From Vicinamibacterales bacterium (lineage in GTDB: Bacteria; Acidobacteriota; Vicinamibacteria; Vicinamibacterales; UBA8438): 64,000 nt of DNA. The translations under genes and the position numbers were made by a program. Below the pieces are notes generated by a model. The model was given only the letters and a program-made list of their open reading frames with translations, searched no databases and was not told the origin of the DNA. The stretch is taken from contig CATQHX010000008.1 of the NCBI GenBank assembly GCA_958296065.1, positions 124,001 through 188,000 on the forward strand, written 5' to 3'. Below, one piece after another: positions 17,025-26,487 of the stretch (positions within the stretch are counted from its first letter, which is position 1; each line of letters starts with the position of its first letter).

Positions 17025-19523
17025 ATGACCAAGCCGCCGAACGCGGGTCAGGGGACGTTGGAGGTCAGCGAGAGGATGCCGCCGTCCGGCGCCGCACTGG
17101 AGCAGCTCTTCCAGGACGTCCGCTTCGGGCTGCGGCTGCTGCGCCGTGAGCCCGGCTTCGCGGCGACCACGGTCCTGACCCTGACGCTTGCGATCGGCGC
17201 GACCACGACCATCTTCTCGGTCGTCGACGCCGTGCTGCTGCAGCCGCCGCCGTTTCCGGAGCCGGACCGGTTGGTGACGCTGTGGCAGACCGATCCGAAC
17301 AACGGCAACGTTCCTGCGGAACCAGCCCCGGCGAACTTCCTGGACTGGCGCGAGCAGGCGACGAGCTTCGGGCAGGTGGCGGCGATCGAGCCGTTCTCGT
17401 TCGACTTCACCGGCGAGGGCGCGCCCGAGGTGTTCTACGCGTCGCTGGTCACGGAAGGGTTCTTCGACGCGTTGGGCATCGGCGCCGCCTACGGCCGGAC
17501 GTTTCTCCCCGAGGAGTTCCAGCCGGGTAGCGGAGTGGTCGTCCTGACGCACGGATTCTGGGAACGCCGCTTCGGTGGGGACACCGGTATCCTCGGGCGT
17601 TCGCTGACGCTGGACGGGCAACCGTACACGGTGGTCGGCATACTGGCGCCGGACTTCGAGCTCGGTCTCGAGCGGGGCCGCGGCGAGCGCGACGTCTACG
17701 TGCCGAAGGCGATCGCGGAGTACGAGACCTTCATCCGCAGCAGCGGCTGGTGGCACGTGATCGCGCGGGTCCGACCGGAGGTCACTCTCGCGGCGGCGCA
17801 GGCGGAGATGGACGCGATAGCCGCCAGACTCGCGGCCGACTACCCGCGGACCAACACCGACGTGGGCGCGCGAGTTGTCCCGCTCCAGACGCAACAGGTA
17901 GAAGCCGTGCGGCCGGCGCTGCTGCTGCTGTGGGGCGGGGTGGCGCTGGTCCTGCTGATCGCCTGCGTGAACGTGGCGAACCTGATGTTGGCGCGCTGCA
18001 CGCGACGGGCGCAGGAGTTCACGGTCCGCACCGCGGTGGGCGGCGGGCGCGGCCGCCTGTTGCGGCAATTGTTGACCGAAGGCGTGGTCATCGCGGTGTT
18101 GGGGGGTATCGGCGGCGTCGCGCTGACCGTCTACGCGCTGGATGCAATCGTGGCGCTGATGCCCGCGGATGTACCACGGGTGGCGCGGATCGCGGTCGAC
18201 GGACGCATCCTCGCGTTCGCGGTCGGCCTCGTCGCGGCCACCGCGGTGGCGTTCGGACTCGCTCCCGCCTTCCAGATGTTCCGGCAGGACGTCGCCGGCC
18301 TGCTACGGGCGCAGCGCACCGGCGCGACCGTCGCGCAACAACGGGTGCGCCGTCTGCTGGTGGCGGCCGAGGTCGCCCTGGCGCTGGTGCTGCTGGTCGG
18401 CGCGGGCCTGCTCCTGCAGAGCTTCGGGCGGCTGGTGAACGTGGACCTGGGCTTCGCGCCGGCGAATACGGTTGCGCTGCAGGTGTTCGCCTGGAACCGT
18501 CAGGCCGAGGACGAGGCGCGCGTGAACTTCTTCCGTGAGACCCTGCAGGAAATCCGTGCCCTGCCGGGGGTGGCCGCGGCCGGCGCCATCTCGTCCTTCC
18601 CGCTGGGCCTGGCCGACCTGACTGCCGAGACCCCGTTCACGATTCAGGACCGGCCCCCGCCACCGCTGGGCGAGGAACCGACGACGACGATCTCGCAGGT
18701 GACCCCTGGTTATTTCGAAGCGATGCGTATCCCGTTCCGCGCCGGCCGGCGGCTCGATGAACGGGACGACGCGGAACGACCGGGCGTCGCGGTAATCAAT
18801 GAGACGCTGGCGCGGCGGCATTGGCCGGATACGGACCCGCTTCTGCAACGGCTCACGCTGCAGGTATTCGGACAGCAGTTCGATGTGGAGATCGTCGGCG
18901 TGGTGGGCGCGACGCGCGCGCGCGGCTTCGACAGTCAGCAGCGTGCGGAGGTCTTTGTCCCGCACGCGCAGAGCGGCGCGAGCGGGTCGATGACGTACGT
19001 CGTGCGCACCGCCAGCGATCCCGGCGCCAGCCTGGCGGCGATTCAGGAGGCGGTCTGGGCGGTGGATCCGCTCCAGACCTTCTACAGCGTCGCCACCGTG
19101 GAGCAGCTTCTGTCGGACACGCTCGCGGCCCGGCGATTCACGACGACGCTGCTCGTGCTGTTCGCCCTGGCGGCCCTGACGCTCGCCGGGCTCGGCATCT
19201 ACGGCGTGATTGCCGTAGCCACCGCGCAGCGGACGCGCGAGATTGGCCTGCGCCTTGCGATGGGCGCGCGGCCGCTCGACGTGGTGCGCATGGTTGTCGT
19301 CGGGGCGCTCGTCCTGGCTGGATCGGGGGTTGCATTGGGTGCGGTCGCGGCTATCTGGACCTCGCAGTTCCTGACCAGCCTGCTGTTCGATATCGCACCC
19401 ACGGATGTCACGACGCTGGCCGGCGTCGCCGTACTGCTTCTGCTCGTGGGTGCGTCGGCGGCATGGCTTCCGGCGCGACGCGCCGCCGGGGTGGATCCGC
19501 TCGTCGCGCTCCGTACGGAGTGA
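17025..19523 (+). CDS. ADOP-type ABC permease with fused PadR N-terminus
   Basis: 832 aa. The first 13 residues (MTKPPNAGQGTLE) are the N-terminus of a PadR regulator (compare MSKPSNLVQGTLD at 19562). They join in frame to DVRFGLRLLRREPGFAATTV, so the PadR body and the roughly 75-aa ADOP N-domain are missing. The rest is complete: TM1, MacB-like periplasmic domain (YGRTFLPEEF, GRSLTLDGQPYTVVGI), first FtsX domain (LLIACVNVANLMLARCTRRAQE), second periplasmic domain and final FtsX (QRTREIGLRLAMGARP) to PLVALRTE. About 70% like the permease at 19901 by eye. May retain function as an inner-membrane efflux or mechanotransmission permease; an ATPase partner is not intact in this window. Confidence 0.85.
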   Translation: MTKPPNAGQGTLEVSERMPPSGAALEQLFQDVRFGLRLLRREPGFAATTVLTLTLAIGATTTIFSVVDAVLLQPPPFPEPDRLVTLWQTDPNNGNVPAEPAPANFLDWREQATSFGQVAAIEPFSFDFTGEGAPEVFYASLVTEGFFDALGIGAAYGRTFLPEEFQPGSGVVVLTHGFWERRFGGDTGILGRSLTLDGQPYTVVGILAPDFELGLERGRGERDVYVPKAIAEYETFIRSSGWWHVIARVRPEVTLAAAQAEMDAIAARLAADYPRTNTDVGARVVPLQTQQVEAVRPALLLLWGGVALVLLIACVNVANLMLARCTRRAQEFTVRTAVGGGRGRLLRQLLTEGVVIAVLGGIGGVALTVYALDAIVALMPADVPRVARIAVDGRILAFAVGLVAATAVAFGLAPAFQMFRQDVAGLLRAQRTGATVAQQRVRRLLVAAEVALALVLLVGAGLLLQSFGRLVNVDLGFAPANTVALQVFAWNRQAEDEARVNFFRETLQEIRALPGVAAAGAISSFPLGLADLTAETPFTIQDRPPPPLGEEPTTTISQVTPGYFEAMRIPFRAGRRLDERDDAERPGVAVINETLARRHWPDTDPLLQRLTLQVFGQQFDVEIVGVVGATRARGFDSQQRAEVFVPHAQSGASGSMTYVVRTASDPGASLAAIQEAVWAVDPLQTFYSVATVEQLLSDTLAARRFTTTLLVLFALAALTLAGLGIYGVIAVATAQRTREIGLRLAMGARPLDVVRMVVVGALVLAGSGVALGAVAAIWTSQFLTSLLFDIAPTDVTTLAGVAVLLLLVGASAAWLPARRAAGVDPLVALRTE

Positions 19524-19561
19524 TCGAATCGACAACGAAACCGATAGAAGGAGTCTTTGGA

Positions 19562-19897
19562 ATGAGCAAACCATCGAACCTCGTCCAGGGGACGCTGGAC
19601 CTTCTGATTCTGAAGATCCTCGACCTGGAGCCGCGGAGCGGATGGGCCATCGGCCAGCGCCTGAAGCAGGTCTCGAACGAGGCGCTGCAGGTGAGCGACG
19701 GCTCGCTCTACCCGGCGCTGCACAAGCTGGAGCAGCAGGGCTGGATCAGTGCGGAGTGGCGGAATACCGAGAACAACCGGCGCGCGAAGATCTACTCGCT
19801 GACGCCGCCCGGGCGCCGCTACCTCAGACAGGAGGCCGCGAACTGGGAGCGGCTGTCGCAAGCCATCACCCACGTCGTGCGCCTGACCGAGGCGTGA
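19562..19897 (+). CDS. PadR-family transcriptional regulator
   Basis: 111 aa, ATG behind AAGGAG. Complete PadR winged helix: QGTLDLLILKILDLEPRSGWAIGQRLKQ, recognition region DGSLYPALHKLEQQGWISAEWR, then RRAKIYSLTPPGRRYLRQE and a short C-terminal dimerisation helix, as in the small subfamily-2 PadRs. Cytosolic repressor, typically released by small hydrophobic ligands. Its stop lies 3 nt before the permease start, so the two are co-transcribed; in this phylum such PadRs usually control the adjacent ADOP permease. The only intact PadR in the window. Confidence 0.93.
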   Translation: MSKPSNLVQGTLDLLILKILDLEPRSGWAIGQRLKQVSNEALQVSDGSLYPALHKLEQQGWISAEWRNTENNRRAKIYSLTPPGRRYLRQEAANWERLSQAITHVVRLTEA

Positions 19898-19900
19898 GGC

Positions 19901-22555
19901 ATGCCCTGGGAGCAGTGGCTGTACGCGTGGCGAGCCCGGTTGCGGGGGTTCCTCTATCGTGACCGGGCGGACCGTGAGCTCGACGACGAGCTTCAGTACC
20001 ACCTCGCCCTGGAAATCGAGGCCCGTTGCACGCGGGGCGTTCCGCGCGCCGAAGCCCGCCGGCAGGCGCTGGCGGCGCTCGGCGGCCTGGCGTCGACCCG
20101 GGAGCATGTCCGCGCGTCGCGTTGCGGGGCGTCTCTGGAGGCAGGGTTCCGGGATGTCCGCCACGGTTTGCGGCTTCTGCGCCGGCATCCCGGCTTCACG
20201 GCGGCGACGGTGCTGACCCTGACGCTGGCGATCGGCGCGACGACGGCCATCTTCTCCGTCGTCGACGCCGTGCTTCTCCAGCCTCCCTCCTTCTCCGACC
20301 CGGAGCGTCTCGTAACGCTCTGGCAGACCGATCCGGACAACGGACACCGTCCTGTGCCGGCCGGTCCGGCGGATTTCCTGGACTGGCGAGATCGGGTCCG
20401 GAGTTTCGAGCGCGTGGCGGCGATGGATCCCTGGTCGCTCGATTTCATCGGCGCAGGCGAGCCGGAGATCACCGGATGGCTCGTCACGGAGGGCTTCTTC
20501 GAGATGCTGGGTGTCAACGCCGCCCACGGTCGTACGTTCCTGCCGGAGGAATACCTGCCGGGCAGCGGCGTCATCGTCCTGACCAACGGTCTGTGGCAGC
20601 GCCGCTTCGGGGGCGAGGCCGACATCATTGGGCGCTCGCTGGTGCTGGAGGGTGAGCCGCACACCGTGGTCGGTGTGCTCGGTCCGGACTTCGAGCTGGG
20701 CCTCGAGCGCGGCCGGGAGGAACGCGACTTCTTCCTGCCGAAGACGTTCTCGGAGCACGAGAGCTCGATCCGCGGTCCCGGCTGGTGGCGCGTGATGGGA
20801 CGGCTGCGCTCGGAGGTGACGCTCGCCGAAGCAGAGGCGGAGATGGACGCCGTCGCGGCCCGGCTCGCCGAAGCGCACCCGCGCACGAACGCGAATGTCG
20901 GTGCTCGAGTGATTCCGCTGCAGGCGTGGCAGGTCGGAGGGGTGCGGCCGAGTTTGCTGCTGCTGCAGGGCGCGGTGCTGTTCGTCCTGCTGATAGCGTG
21001 CGTCAACGTCGCGAACCTGATGCTGGCCCGCTGCACGCGACGCGCTCCGGAGTTCGCGGTGCGGATGGCGGTCGGCGGCGGACGCGGTCGCCTGCGGCGC
21101 CAACTTCTGACCGAGAGCGCCGTGATCGCGGCCCTCGGCGGCGCCGGCGGCGTCGCCTTCGCCGCCGCCTCGATCGAGGCGATCACGGCGTTCATGCCGG
21201 CCGACGTGCCACGTCTGGGGCAGGTCGCCGTGAACTCCCGGCCCCTCGGGTTCGCTGTTGGCCTCGTCGGGGTGACGACTTTGGCGTGCGGGATGGCGCC
21301 CGCCCTGCACGTCGTCCGGCAGAACGTGCACGACCTGCTTCGTGGGCAGCGCACCGGCGCCAACGCGGTGCAGCAGCGGCTGCGCCGGGTACTGGTGGCG
21401 ACGGAAGTCGCCGTGGCGCTGGTGCTGCTGGTCGGCGCGGGCCTGCTCGTGCAGAGCTTCGTGCGCCTGGTGAACGTCGACCTGGGCTTTGCCCCGGCGA
21501 ACACGATGGCGCTGCAGGTTTTTCACTACCGCAACGACGGGCTGGCGGCCACCGCCAACTTTTTCCGCGAGACCCTCGATGGCATCCGCGCGCTGCCGGG
21601 TGTTGCCGGCGCGGGGGCAGTATCGGCCTTCCCGCTGGGATTGGCGGATCTGACGCGAGAGAGTCTGCTGCAGCTCCAAGACCGGGCGTCGTCTCCACGG
21701 GAAGAGGAGCCGTCGGCCGCCGTTTCCGCCGCGACGCCCGGGTACCTCGACGCGATGGGCATCCCTTTGCGGGCGGGCCGCTGGTTCGACGCGCGTGATG
21801 ACGCAGGACAGCCGCCCGTGGTCGTAATAAACGAGACGCTGGCGCAGCATCACTGGCCGGATTCGGACGCGATCGGCCGGCGCGTGTCCCTGTCCGTCGC
21901 CTTCAGGGGACGGATCGACGCGGAGATCGTCGGCGTCGTCGGCGCCATCCGCCCCGGGGGGTACAGCACACCCCGGCGTCCGGAGGTGTTCGTTCCGCAC
22001 GCGCAGGCCCCGGACGGCTCGATGACTTACGTTGTGCGGACGACCGGGGATTCGACGGCCAGCGTCGCCACGATCCAGGATGTGGTCTGGGACGCCGACC
22101 CGTTGCAGACTTTCTACAGCGTCGCCACCGTCGAGCAACTCCTGTCGGACACGCTCGCGGCGCGCCGGTTCACCACGACCCTGCTCACGCTGTTCGGCGT
22201 GGCGGCTCTCGTGCTGGCCGCCCTTGGCATCTACGGTGTGATCGCGGTCGCCACAGCGCAACGGACCCGCGAAATCGGCCTGCGTCTGGCGATGGGCGCC
22301 GAACCCCGCCACGTCGTGGGGATGGTCGTCCGCGGGGCGATCGGCCTGGCCGGTACGGGTGTTTCGATCGGTCTGCTGGCGTCCCTGCTCGTCTCGCGCT
22401 CCCTCCGAAGCCTGCTCGTTGATGTCGCGCCCTTCGACGCCGCGACGCTGGCCGGCGTGTCGGTACTGCTCTTTCTGGTAGCCGCCGGGGCCGCATACAT
22501 ACCTGCTCGGCGGGCCGCCCGCGTGGACCCTCTCGCTGCCCTGCGGATGGACTAG
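19901..22555 (+). CDS. ADOP-type ABC permease (MacB/FtsX fold), full length
   Basis: 884 aa. The acidobacterial N-domain (ADRELDDELQYHLALEIEAR, ARRQALAALGG) precedes TM1 (HPGFTAATVLTLTLAIGATTAIF). Then come the first MacB-like periplasmic domain (HGRTFLPEEYLPGSG, ELGLERGREERDFFLPKTF), an FtsX domain (VLLIACVNVANLMLARCTRR), a second TM block (LVATEVAVALVLLVGAGLLVQSF), a second periplasmic domain and the last FtsX domain (QRTREIGLRLAMGAEP) ending DPLAALRMD. Inner membrane; expected to work with a LolD/MacB-type ATPase, periplasmic adaptor and TolC channel, of which only TolC is intact nearby. ATG 3 nt after the padR stop. Confidence 0.93.
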   Translation: MPWEQWLYAWRARLRGFLYRDRADRELDDELQYHLALEIEARCTRGVPRAEARRQALAALGGLASTREHVRASRCGASLEAGFRDVRHGLRLLRRHPGFTAATVLTLTLAIGATTAIFSVVDAVLLQPPSFSDPERLVTLWQTDPDNGHRPVPAGPADFLDWRDRVRSFERVAAMDPWSLDFIGAGEPEITGWLVTEGFFEMLGVNAAHGRTFLPEEYLPGSGVIVLTNGLWQRRFGGEADIIGRSLVLEGEPHTVVGVLGPDFELGLERGREERDFFLPKTFSEHESSIRGPGWWRVMGRLRSEVTLAEAEAEMDAVAARLAEAHPRTNANVGARVIPLQAWQVGGVRPSLLLLQGAVLFVLLIACVNVANLMLARCTRRAPEFAVRMAVGGGRGRLRRQLLTESAVIAALGGAGGVAFAAASIEAITAFMPADVPRLGQVAVNSRPLGFAVGLVGVTTLACGMAPALHVVRQNVHDLLRGQRTGANAVQQRLRRVLVATEVAVALVLLVGAGLLVQSFVRLVNVDLGFAPANTMALQVFHYRNDGLAATANFFRETLDGIRALPGVAGAGAVSAFPLGLADLTRESLLQLQDRASSPREEEPSAAVSAATPGYLDAMGIPLRAGRWFDARDDAGQPPVVVINETLAQHHWPDSDAIGRRVSLSVAFRGRIDAEIVGVVGAIRPGGYSTPRRPEVFVPHAQAPDGSMTYVVRTTGDSTASVATIQDVVWDADPLQTFYSVATVEQLLSDTLAARRFTTTLLTLFGVAALVLAALGIYGVIAVATAQRTREIGLRLAMGAEPRHVVGMVVRGAIGLAGTGVSIGLLASLLVSRSLRSLLVDVAPFDAATLAGVSVLLFLVAAGAAYIPARRAARVDPLAALRMD

Positions 22556-22583
22556 GGCGCGGCGGACACGGGAGGGCGGAACC

Positions 22584-23081
22584 GATCTCATCCAGTCCGT
22601 CGAACGCGTGATCAGGGACGCGGACCCGCTGTTGTCGATAACCGCGTTTCGCATGATGGACGAGGTCGTCGGCGAGGCGGTCGCGGACACGCGCTTCCGC
22701 ACGATATTGCTCGGCCTGTTCGCGGTCGCCTCCCTGATACTGACGGCCGCCGGGCGCTACGGGCTCGTCGCCTACGCCGTGGTCCGGCGAGCCAGGGAGA
22801 TCGGCATTCGCCTCGCGCTGGGTGCCTCGCGCGAACGCATCATGGCGCGCTTCGCGCTGCAGGGCATCGTGCTCACCGCCCTGGGTTCGGCGGTAGGAGT
22901 CGGCGCTGCGGTGCTTTTCACGGAAATGCTGCGGCGCATGACGCCGGATGCGCAGCCGCTGGATTCATGGACGGTCACGGGTGTCGTCTTCGTCCTCGGC
23001 GCAGCGAGCGTGGCTGCTACGGTGGTTCCGGCGAGCCGAGCGGCGCAGATCGACCCGACGTCGGCGCTCCGGGCGGAGTGA
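22584..23081 (+). pseudogene. ADOP permease C-terminal remnant
   Basis: Begins within the last periplasmic domain (VERVIRDADPLLSITAFRMMDEVV), then the final FtsX domain with four TM segments (REIGIRLALGASRERIM…) and the typical ending RAAQIDPTSALRAE. About 640 N-terminal residues are missing. A GTG at 22608 could allow expression of the fragment. It is a different subfamily from its neighbour, so it is not a simple duplication. Confidence 0.8.
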
Positions 23082-23120
23082 CATCGCAGGGACCGAGCTG
23101 ACCGGTTTCGTTCCCCTTGC

Positions 23121-23155
23121 TTACCGATATAAGACATGGTAGCTTGACACGGTAA
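23121..23155 (+). promoter_or_regulatory. Conserved leader with TTACCG…CGGTAA inverted repeat, copy B
   Basis: TTACCG at 23121-23126 and CGGTAA at 23150-23155, then CCGAGAGGAG and an ATG at 23173. Same architecture and near-identical outer bases as copy A at 16975. TATAAGAC inside the repeat is a plausible -10 region, so a repressor bound here would block the promoter. Confidence 0.6.
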
Positions 23156-23172
23156 CCGAGAGGAGTCTTCCC

Positions 23173-23235
23173 ATGGATATCGCCCGCCCCGATCTCGCCC
23201 GGAAGAAGCGGTTGCAACAGAGCCTCTACAGGTAG
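23173..23235 (+). pseudogene. HlyD/RND-type adaptor, only the N-terminal 20 codons
   Basis: MDIARPDLARKKRLQQSLYR then stop. The phrase (I)ARPDLARKKR is the cytosolic start of periplasmic adaptor proteins in ADOP efflux operons; the TM anchor and the whole periplasmic part are absent. It keeps the full promoter-like leader and a GAGGAG ribosome binding site, so the deletion is recent or the peptide itself is tolerated. 23236-23314 is spacer. Confidence 0.6.
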
Positions 23236-23314
23236 GGACCGCTCTCACGCGTCGAGCAAGGGGAAAAGACCGGTCCGGAGCAGCAACGTCACGTTGAAAC
23301 GGAGGCATGCCGAG

Positions 23315-23810
23315 ATGAGTGAAGCGTCAGCCTTGATTCAGTTGCAGGACGTCTCGAAGATCTTCTACACCGACGAGGTGGAGACGCATGCCCTCGACGG
23401 CATCGATCGGCGACCTGACGGTCTACGAGAACGTCGAGCTGCCGCTCACCTACCGCGGCATGCAGCGGGCGGAACGGCGCGAGCGGGTTACCGAGGCGCT
23501 CGAACAGGTGGAGATGGCGCACCGCGCCAAGCACCCGCCGAGTCAGCTCTCGGGGGGGCAGCAGCAGCGCGTGGCGGTGGCGCGGGCCGTCGCCGGGCAG
23601 CCCTCCATCCTGCTGGCCGACGAGCCGACCGGCAACCTCGACTCGAAGAACGGCGAGGCGGTCATGGGACTGCTGCAGGCGCTGCACGACGAGGGCTCGA
23701 CCATCTGCATGGTGACCCACGACTCGCGCTACGCGGAGCACGCGAGGCGCGAGATTCACCTCTTCGATGGGAAGTGCAGCCCGCATCCGACGAGCGCTGC
23801 TCATGCCTAG
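23315..23810 (+). pseudogene. MacB/LolD-type ABC ATPase lacking Walker A
   Basis: The ATG frame gives IQLQDVSKIFYTDEVETHALDGID, the normal start. At about 23402 it jumps, with a frame change, to IGDLTVYENVELPLTYRGM, deleting some 70 residues that contain the Walker A (GPSGxGKS) and Q-loop. The rest is intact: SQLSGGQQQRVAVARA (signature), ILLADEPTGNLD (Walker B), MVTHD (H-loop), ending LFDGKCSPHP. GCATCGATCGGCGACC at the join shows short repeated motifs, consistent with microhomology deletion. Not a functional ATPase. Confidence 0.85.
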
Positions 23811-23856
23811 GGGCCCAGCTCTCTGCCGGGTCGGACTTCCAGATCGGAGGGTGATC

Positions 23857-25575
23857 TTGCCGAGTCAGGTTCATGCTTTCGCGTTCGGGGCGTTGATGGC
23901 CGGTCTGATGCTTGCGGCGGCAACGCGCACAATGCACGCCCAGAGCCTCGACGCCGTGGTCGCCGAGAGCGTTGCCCGAGTCGCACGGCAGGCGGAACAG
24001 CCGGCCCGCCGCTTCGACCTCACGCTCGACGATGCCGTCCAACGTGCTCTCGAACGGAACCTCGACATCGCCGTCCAACGCATCCACCCGCTGGTGCAGG
24101 ACATGCAAATCGTCGCGGCCAACGCGGCGTTCCTGCCCTTCGCTTCATCCGGCTTGATCCTCGACCAGGCCACCACGCCCAACCGCTTCGTGTTCGACGG
24201 CGGCGGGCTTGCCGGCCAGTCCATCGTTACCGACCTGGGGGTCTATGACGTCGCGGTCGGACAGCAGATGAAGTGGGGCGGCGGCCGGTACGACGTTGCC
24301 TGGGACAGCACGCGGTGGGAGTCGACCAACATCTTCTCGACCTTCAACCCGAGCTTCGGCGCGAACATGACGCTGCAATACACGCAGCCGCTACTGCGCG
24401 GCTTTCGGACCGATTCGCCCCGCACGCAACTGGCCGTCTCACGCATCAACCGGGACATCTCCGACATCGACCTCGAGCAGACCGTCGTCAACACGCTGGC
24501 CGGCGTGAGACTGGCGTATTGGGATCTCGTCTATGCACGCGCCGCGGTGGGCGTGCAGCGGCAGGCGCTGGCGCTGGCCGAGCAACTCGTGGCGGACAAC
24601 CGGGTGCGGGTCGAGGTCGGCACGATGGCGCCGATCGACGTCGTGGCGGCCCAATCGGAAGCCGCGGCGCGACGCCAGTTGCTCGCACGCGCCGTCGAGA
24701 CGCAGCGCACCGGCGAGCTGGTCTTGAAGGAGCTCATCGTAGGGGGCACGTCCGATGAGCTGTGGAGCTCGGAGCTGAACCCGACGGACCAGCCGCGGAT
24801 CGAGGCCACGCCGATCGAACTGGAAGGGGCGATTCGCATGGCGCTCGACCGGCGCACGGACGTCTCGCGTGCGCGACGCCAGCTCGACGCCAACGAAGCG
24901 ACCGTCGACAACCTCCGTAACAGCACGTTGCCCGCGCTCGATCTGGTCGGCAGCTACCAACTGTCCGGTCAGGGCGGTCCCCGGCGGGTTCCGGCCGGGA
25001 ACAGCTTCGAGGACATCTTCGCCGGCGCCGGCGGCGTGATCCCGGGCGGCTACCGGGATGCGCTGCACAGCATCGCCAACGCCGACTACCCGGTCTGGCG
25101 CGTCCAGCTACAGATGACCTACCCGCTCGGGCTGAGCGCGGACCGGGCCGCGTACGAGCGGGCCCGGCTGGAGCTGCAGCAGAACCGGGCCCAGATTCGG
25201 CGCATCGAGCTGCGGATCGCCAGCGAGGTCACCAACGCGGCGCTTCGCATCGGGTCGATTCGCGATCGGATCGCGGCCGCGACGGCGTCACGGGAGCTGG
25301 CCGAGGAACAGCTCCAGGCGGAGGAGAGCAAGTTCGAGGTGGGCCTGTCGACGAACTTCTTCGTCCTGCAGTCGCAACGCGATCTCGCGACCGCGCAGGA
25401 TGCCGAGCTGCGCGCGATCCTCGACTACCAGCGGGCGCGGATCGAGTTCGAGCGGACGCAGCGGGCTTCGCTCGGCGGCGCCGGCATCGCCCTGGTCGGC
25501 GGCGCGATGGAGCGCGGACCCGTGGGTCCCACAGGCGCCGCACAGTCGGGGGCGTTTCTGACGCCGCAGCGTTGA
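23857..25575 (+). CDS. TolC-like outer-membrane efflux protein
   Basis: 572 aa from a TTG at 23857, chosen because GGAGG ends 6 nt upstream and a signal peptide follows (FGALMAGLMLAAATRTMHA). Two OEP repeats: residues about 55-300 (LTLDDAVQRALERNLDIAVQRI, QYTQPLLRGF, RLAYWDLVYARAAVGVQRQALALAEQL) and 310-560 (ELEGAIRMALDRRTDVSRARRQL, EEQLQAEESKFEVGLSTNFFVLQSQRDLA). The protein forms the trimeric channel-tunnel of tripartite exporters. Last gene of the efflux region and the only intact non-permease component; adaptor and ATPase before it are broken. The Gly-rich tail (GGAGIALVGG) is typical for the phylum. Confidence 0.9.
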   Translation: MPSQVHAFAFGALMAGLMLAAATRTMHAQSLDAVVAESVARVARQAEQPARRFDLTLDDAVQRALERNLDIAVQRIHPLVQDMQIVAANAAFLPFASSGLILDQATTPNRFVFDGGGLAGQSIVTDLGVYDVAVGQQMKWGGGRYDVAWDSTRWESTNIFSTFNPSFGANMTLQYTQPLLRGFRTDSPRTQLAVSRINRDISDIDLEQTVVNTLAGVRLAYWDLVYARAAVGVQRQALALAEQLVADNRVRVEVGTMAPIDVVAAQSEAAARRQLLARAVETQRTGELVLKELIVGGTSDELWSSELNPTDQPRIEATPIELEGAIRMALDRRTDVSRARRQLDANEATVDNLRNSTLPALDLVGSYQLSGQGGPRRVPAGNSFEDIFAGAGGVIPGGYRDALHSIANADYPVWRVQLQMTYPLGLSADRAAYERARLELQQNRAQIRRIELRIASEVTNAALRIGSIRDRIAAATASRELAEEQLQAEESKFEVGLSTNFFVLQSQRDLATAQDAELRAILDYQRARIEFERTQRASLGGAGIALVGGAMERGPVGPTGAAQSGAFLTPQR

Positions 25576-25631
25576 ACCGAGCGGGAAACAGAGGCGGAAA
25601 CAGAGGCAAGAGTTTGAAAGGAGAACGCACG

Positions 25632-26006
25632 ATGAGACGAATGCAGCCAATCGCGGTGCTGGTCTTGGGCCTTTCGATGTCCGTTCTCGCGAACGCGCAG
25701 GAGAGAACGATCGCGGGTGATTCTCGCGTGGCTATCGACCGCGGGGACATCGACCTGGAACTCGCAAGCGAGCAGGCCGTGACCGTGCACGTAGCGGTGT
25801 CAAGACGCGCTCGCGTGACCAGTGAGCCGCCCGGGGCGACACGGCATTCGGCCCCCCGGTGGTCGATCAACGATGGGCTAAGCGCAGAGCGAGCAGCGGA
25901 AAGGACGACTTCGGATCCAACAGTGGTGGGCCAAACAATGGGAGGATCCGCAAAGCCCATACGGGATCGCGAAGCTGAACGCGCAAGAGGAAGAAATCGA
26001 CTGTGA
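25632..26006 (+). CDS. Short secreted protein, probably a truncated gene
   Basis: 124 aa. Behind AAGGAGAACGC the ATG opens a good signal peptide (MQPIAVLVLGLSMSVLANA) and about 35 residues of plausible mature protein (ERTIAGDSRVAIDRGDIDLELASEQAVTVHV). After about residue 60 the translation becomes Arg/Ser/Pro-rich with no structure, which looks like read-through into unrelated DNA. Likely the head of a periplasmic protein gene cut by deletion. Family not recognised. Confidence 0.45.
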   Translation: MRRMQPIAVLVLGLSMSVLANAQERTIAGDSRVAIDRGDIDLELASEQAVTVHVAVSRRARVTSEPPGATRHSAPRWSINDGLSAERAAERTTSDPTVVGQTMGGSAKPIRDREAERARGRNRL

Positions 26007-26100
26007 GACAGCACCGCATGTGGCCGGGCCGAAACGGGACGGAGTCGCGAGGGCGGCCGGCAGGCTACGTCCCGGGTCGAAGCCCGCCAGCGCTGTTACG

Positions 26101-26487
26101 ATGAGACTAATGCCGAACCGGACATCAACACACCGGGCCGCGACCGAAGGGTGGCACCACGACGAGCAACGCTGGCTCGAGCGGTTCCGCGAGGCCCTGG
26201 CCGCTGACTACGGCGACGTCGTCGAGAAGGCCGTGCTGTTCGGATCCAAGGCACGCGGGGACTGGCGAGCCGAGAGCGACATCGACGTGATGGTGATCGT
26301 CAAGGACGAGGCCGCAGACGCGCAGGAGAGCATCGCGGACATGGGCCACGAGCTCGTGTACGAGGCAGGCTGCTGGAAGGCGGCGCCATGCGTGCTGACG
26401 AGGACCGAGTCCGAGTGGGCCAGGGGTCTGAGATGGAGATCGGGCTTCCACGAGACGGTCGAGCGCGAGGGGATCACGCTGCTATGA
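26101..26487 (+). CDS. MNT-type nucleotidyltransferase (MntA-like antitoxin)
   Basis: About 128 aa. Minimal nucleotidyltransferase fold with the motif GSKARGDWRAESDIDVMV, which fits GSx10DxD (catalytic Asp pair in DID). In HepT-MntA (type VII toxin-antitoxin) systems this enzyme AMPylates the HEPN toxin. The context fits: its stop overlaps, as ATGA, the start of a HEPN-like frame. That partner is truncated after about 40 codons, leaving a lone antitoxin. ATG choices at 26101 and 26110 are equivalent in evidence. Confidence 0.82.
   Translation: MRLMPNRTSTHRAATEGWHHDEQRWLERFREALAADYGDVVEKAVLFGSKARGDWRAESDIDVMVIVKDEAADAQESIADMGHELVYEAGCWKAAPCVLTRTESEWARGLRWRSGFHETVEREGITLL

Noticed and set aside
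19199..22702. 1167-codon minus-strand open frame across the ADOP permease
   Set aside because: Antisense artefact of high GC3; the plus strand holds PadR and permease with full motifs.
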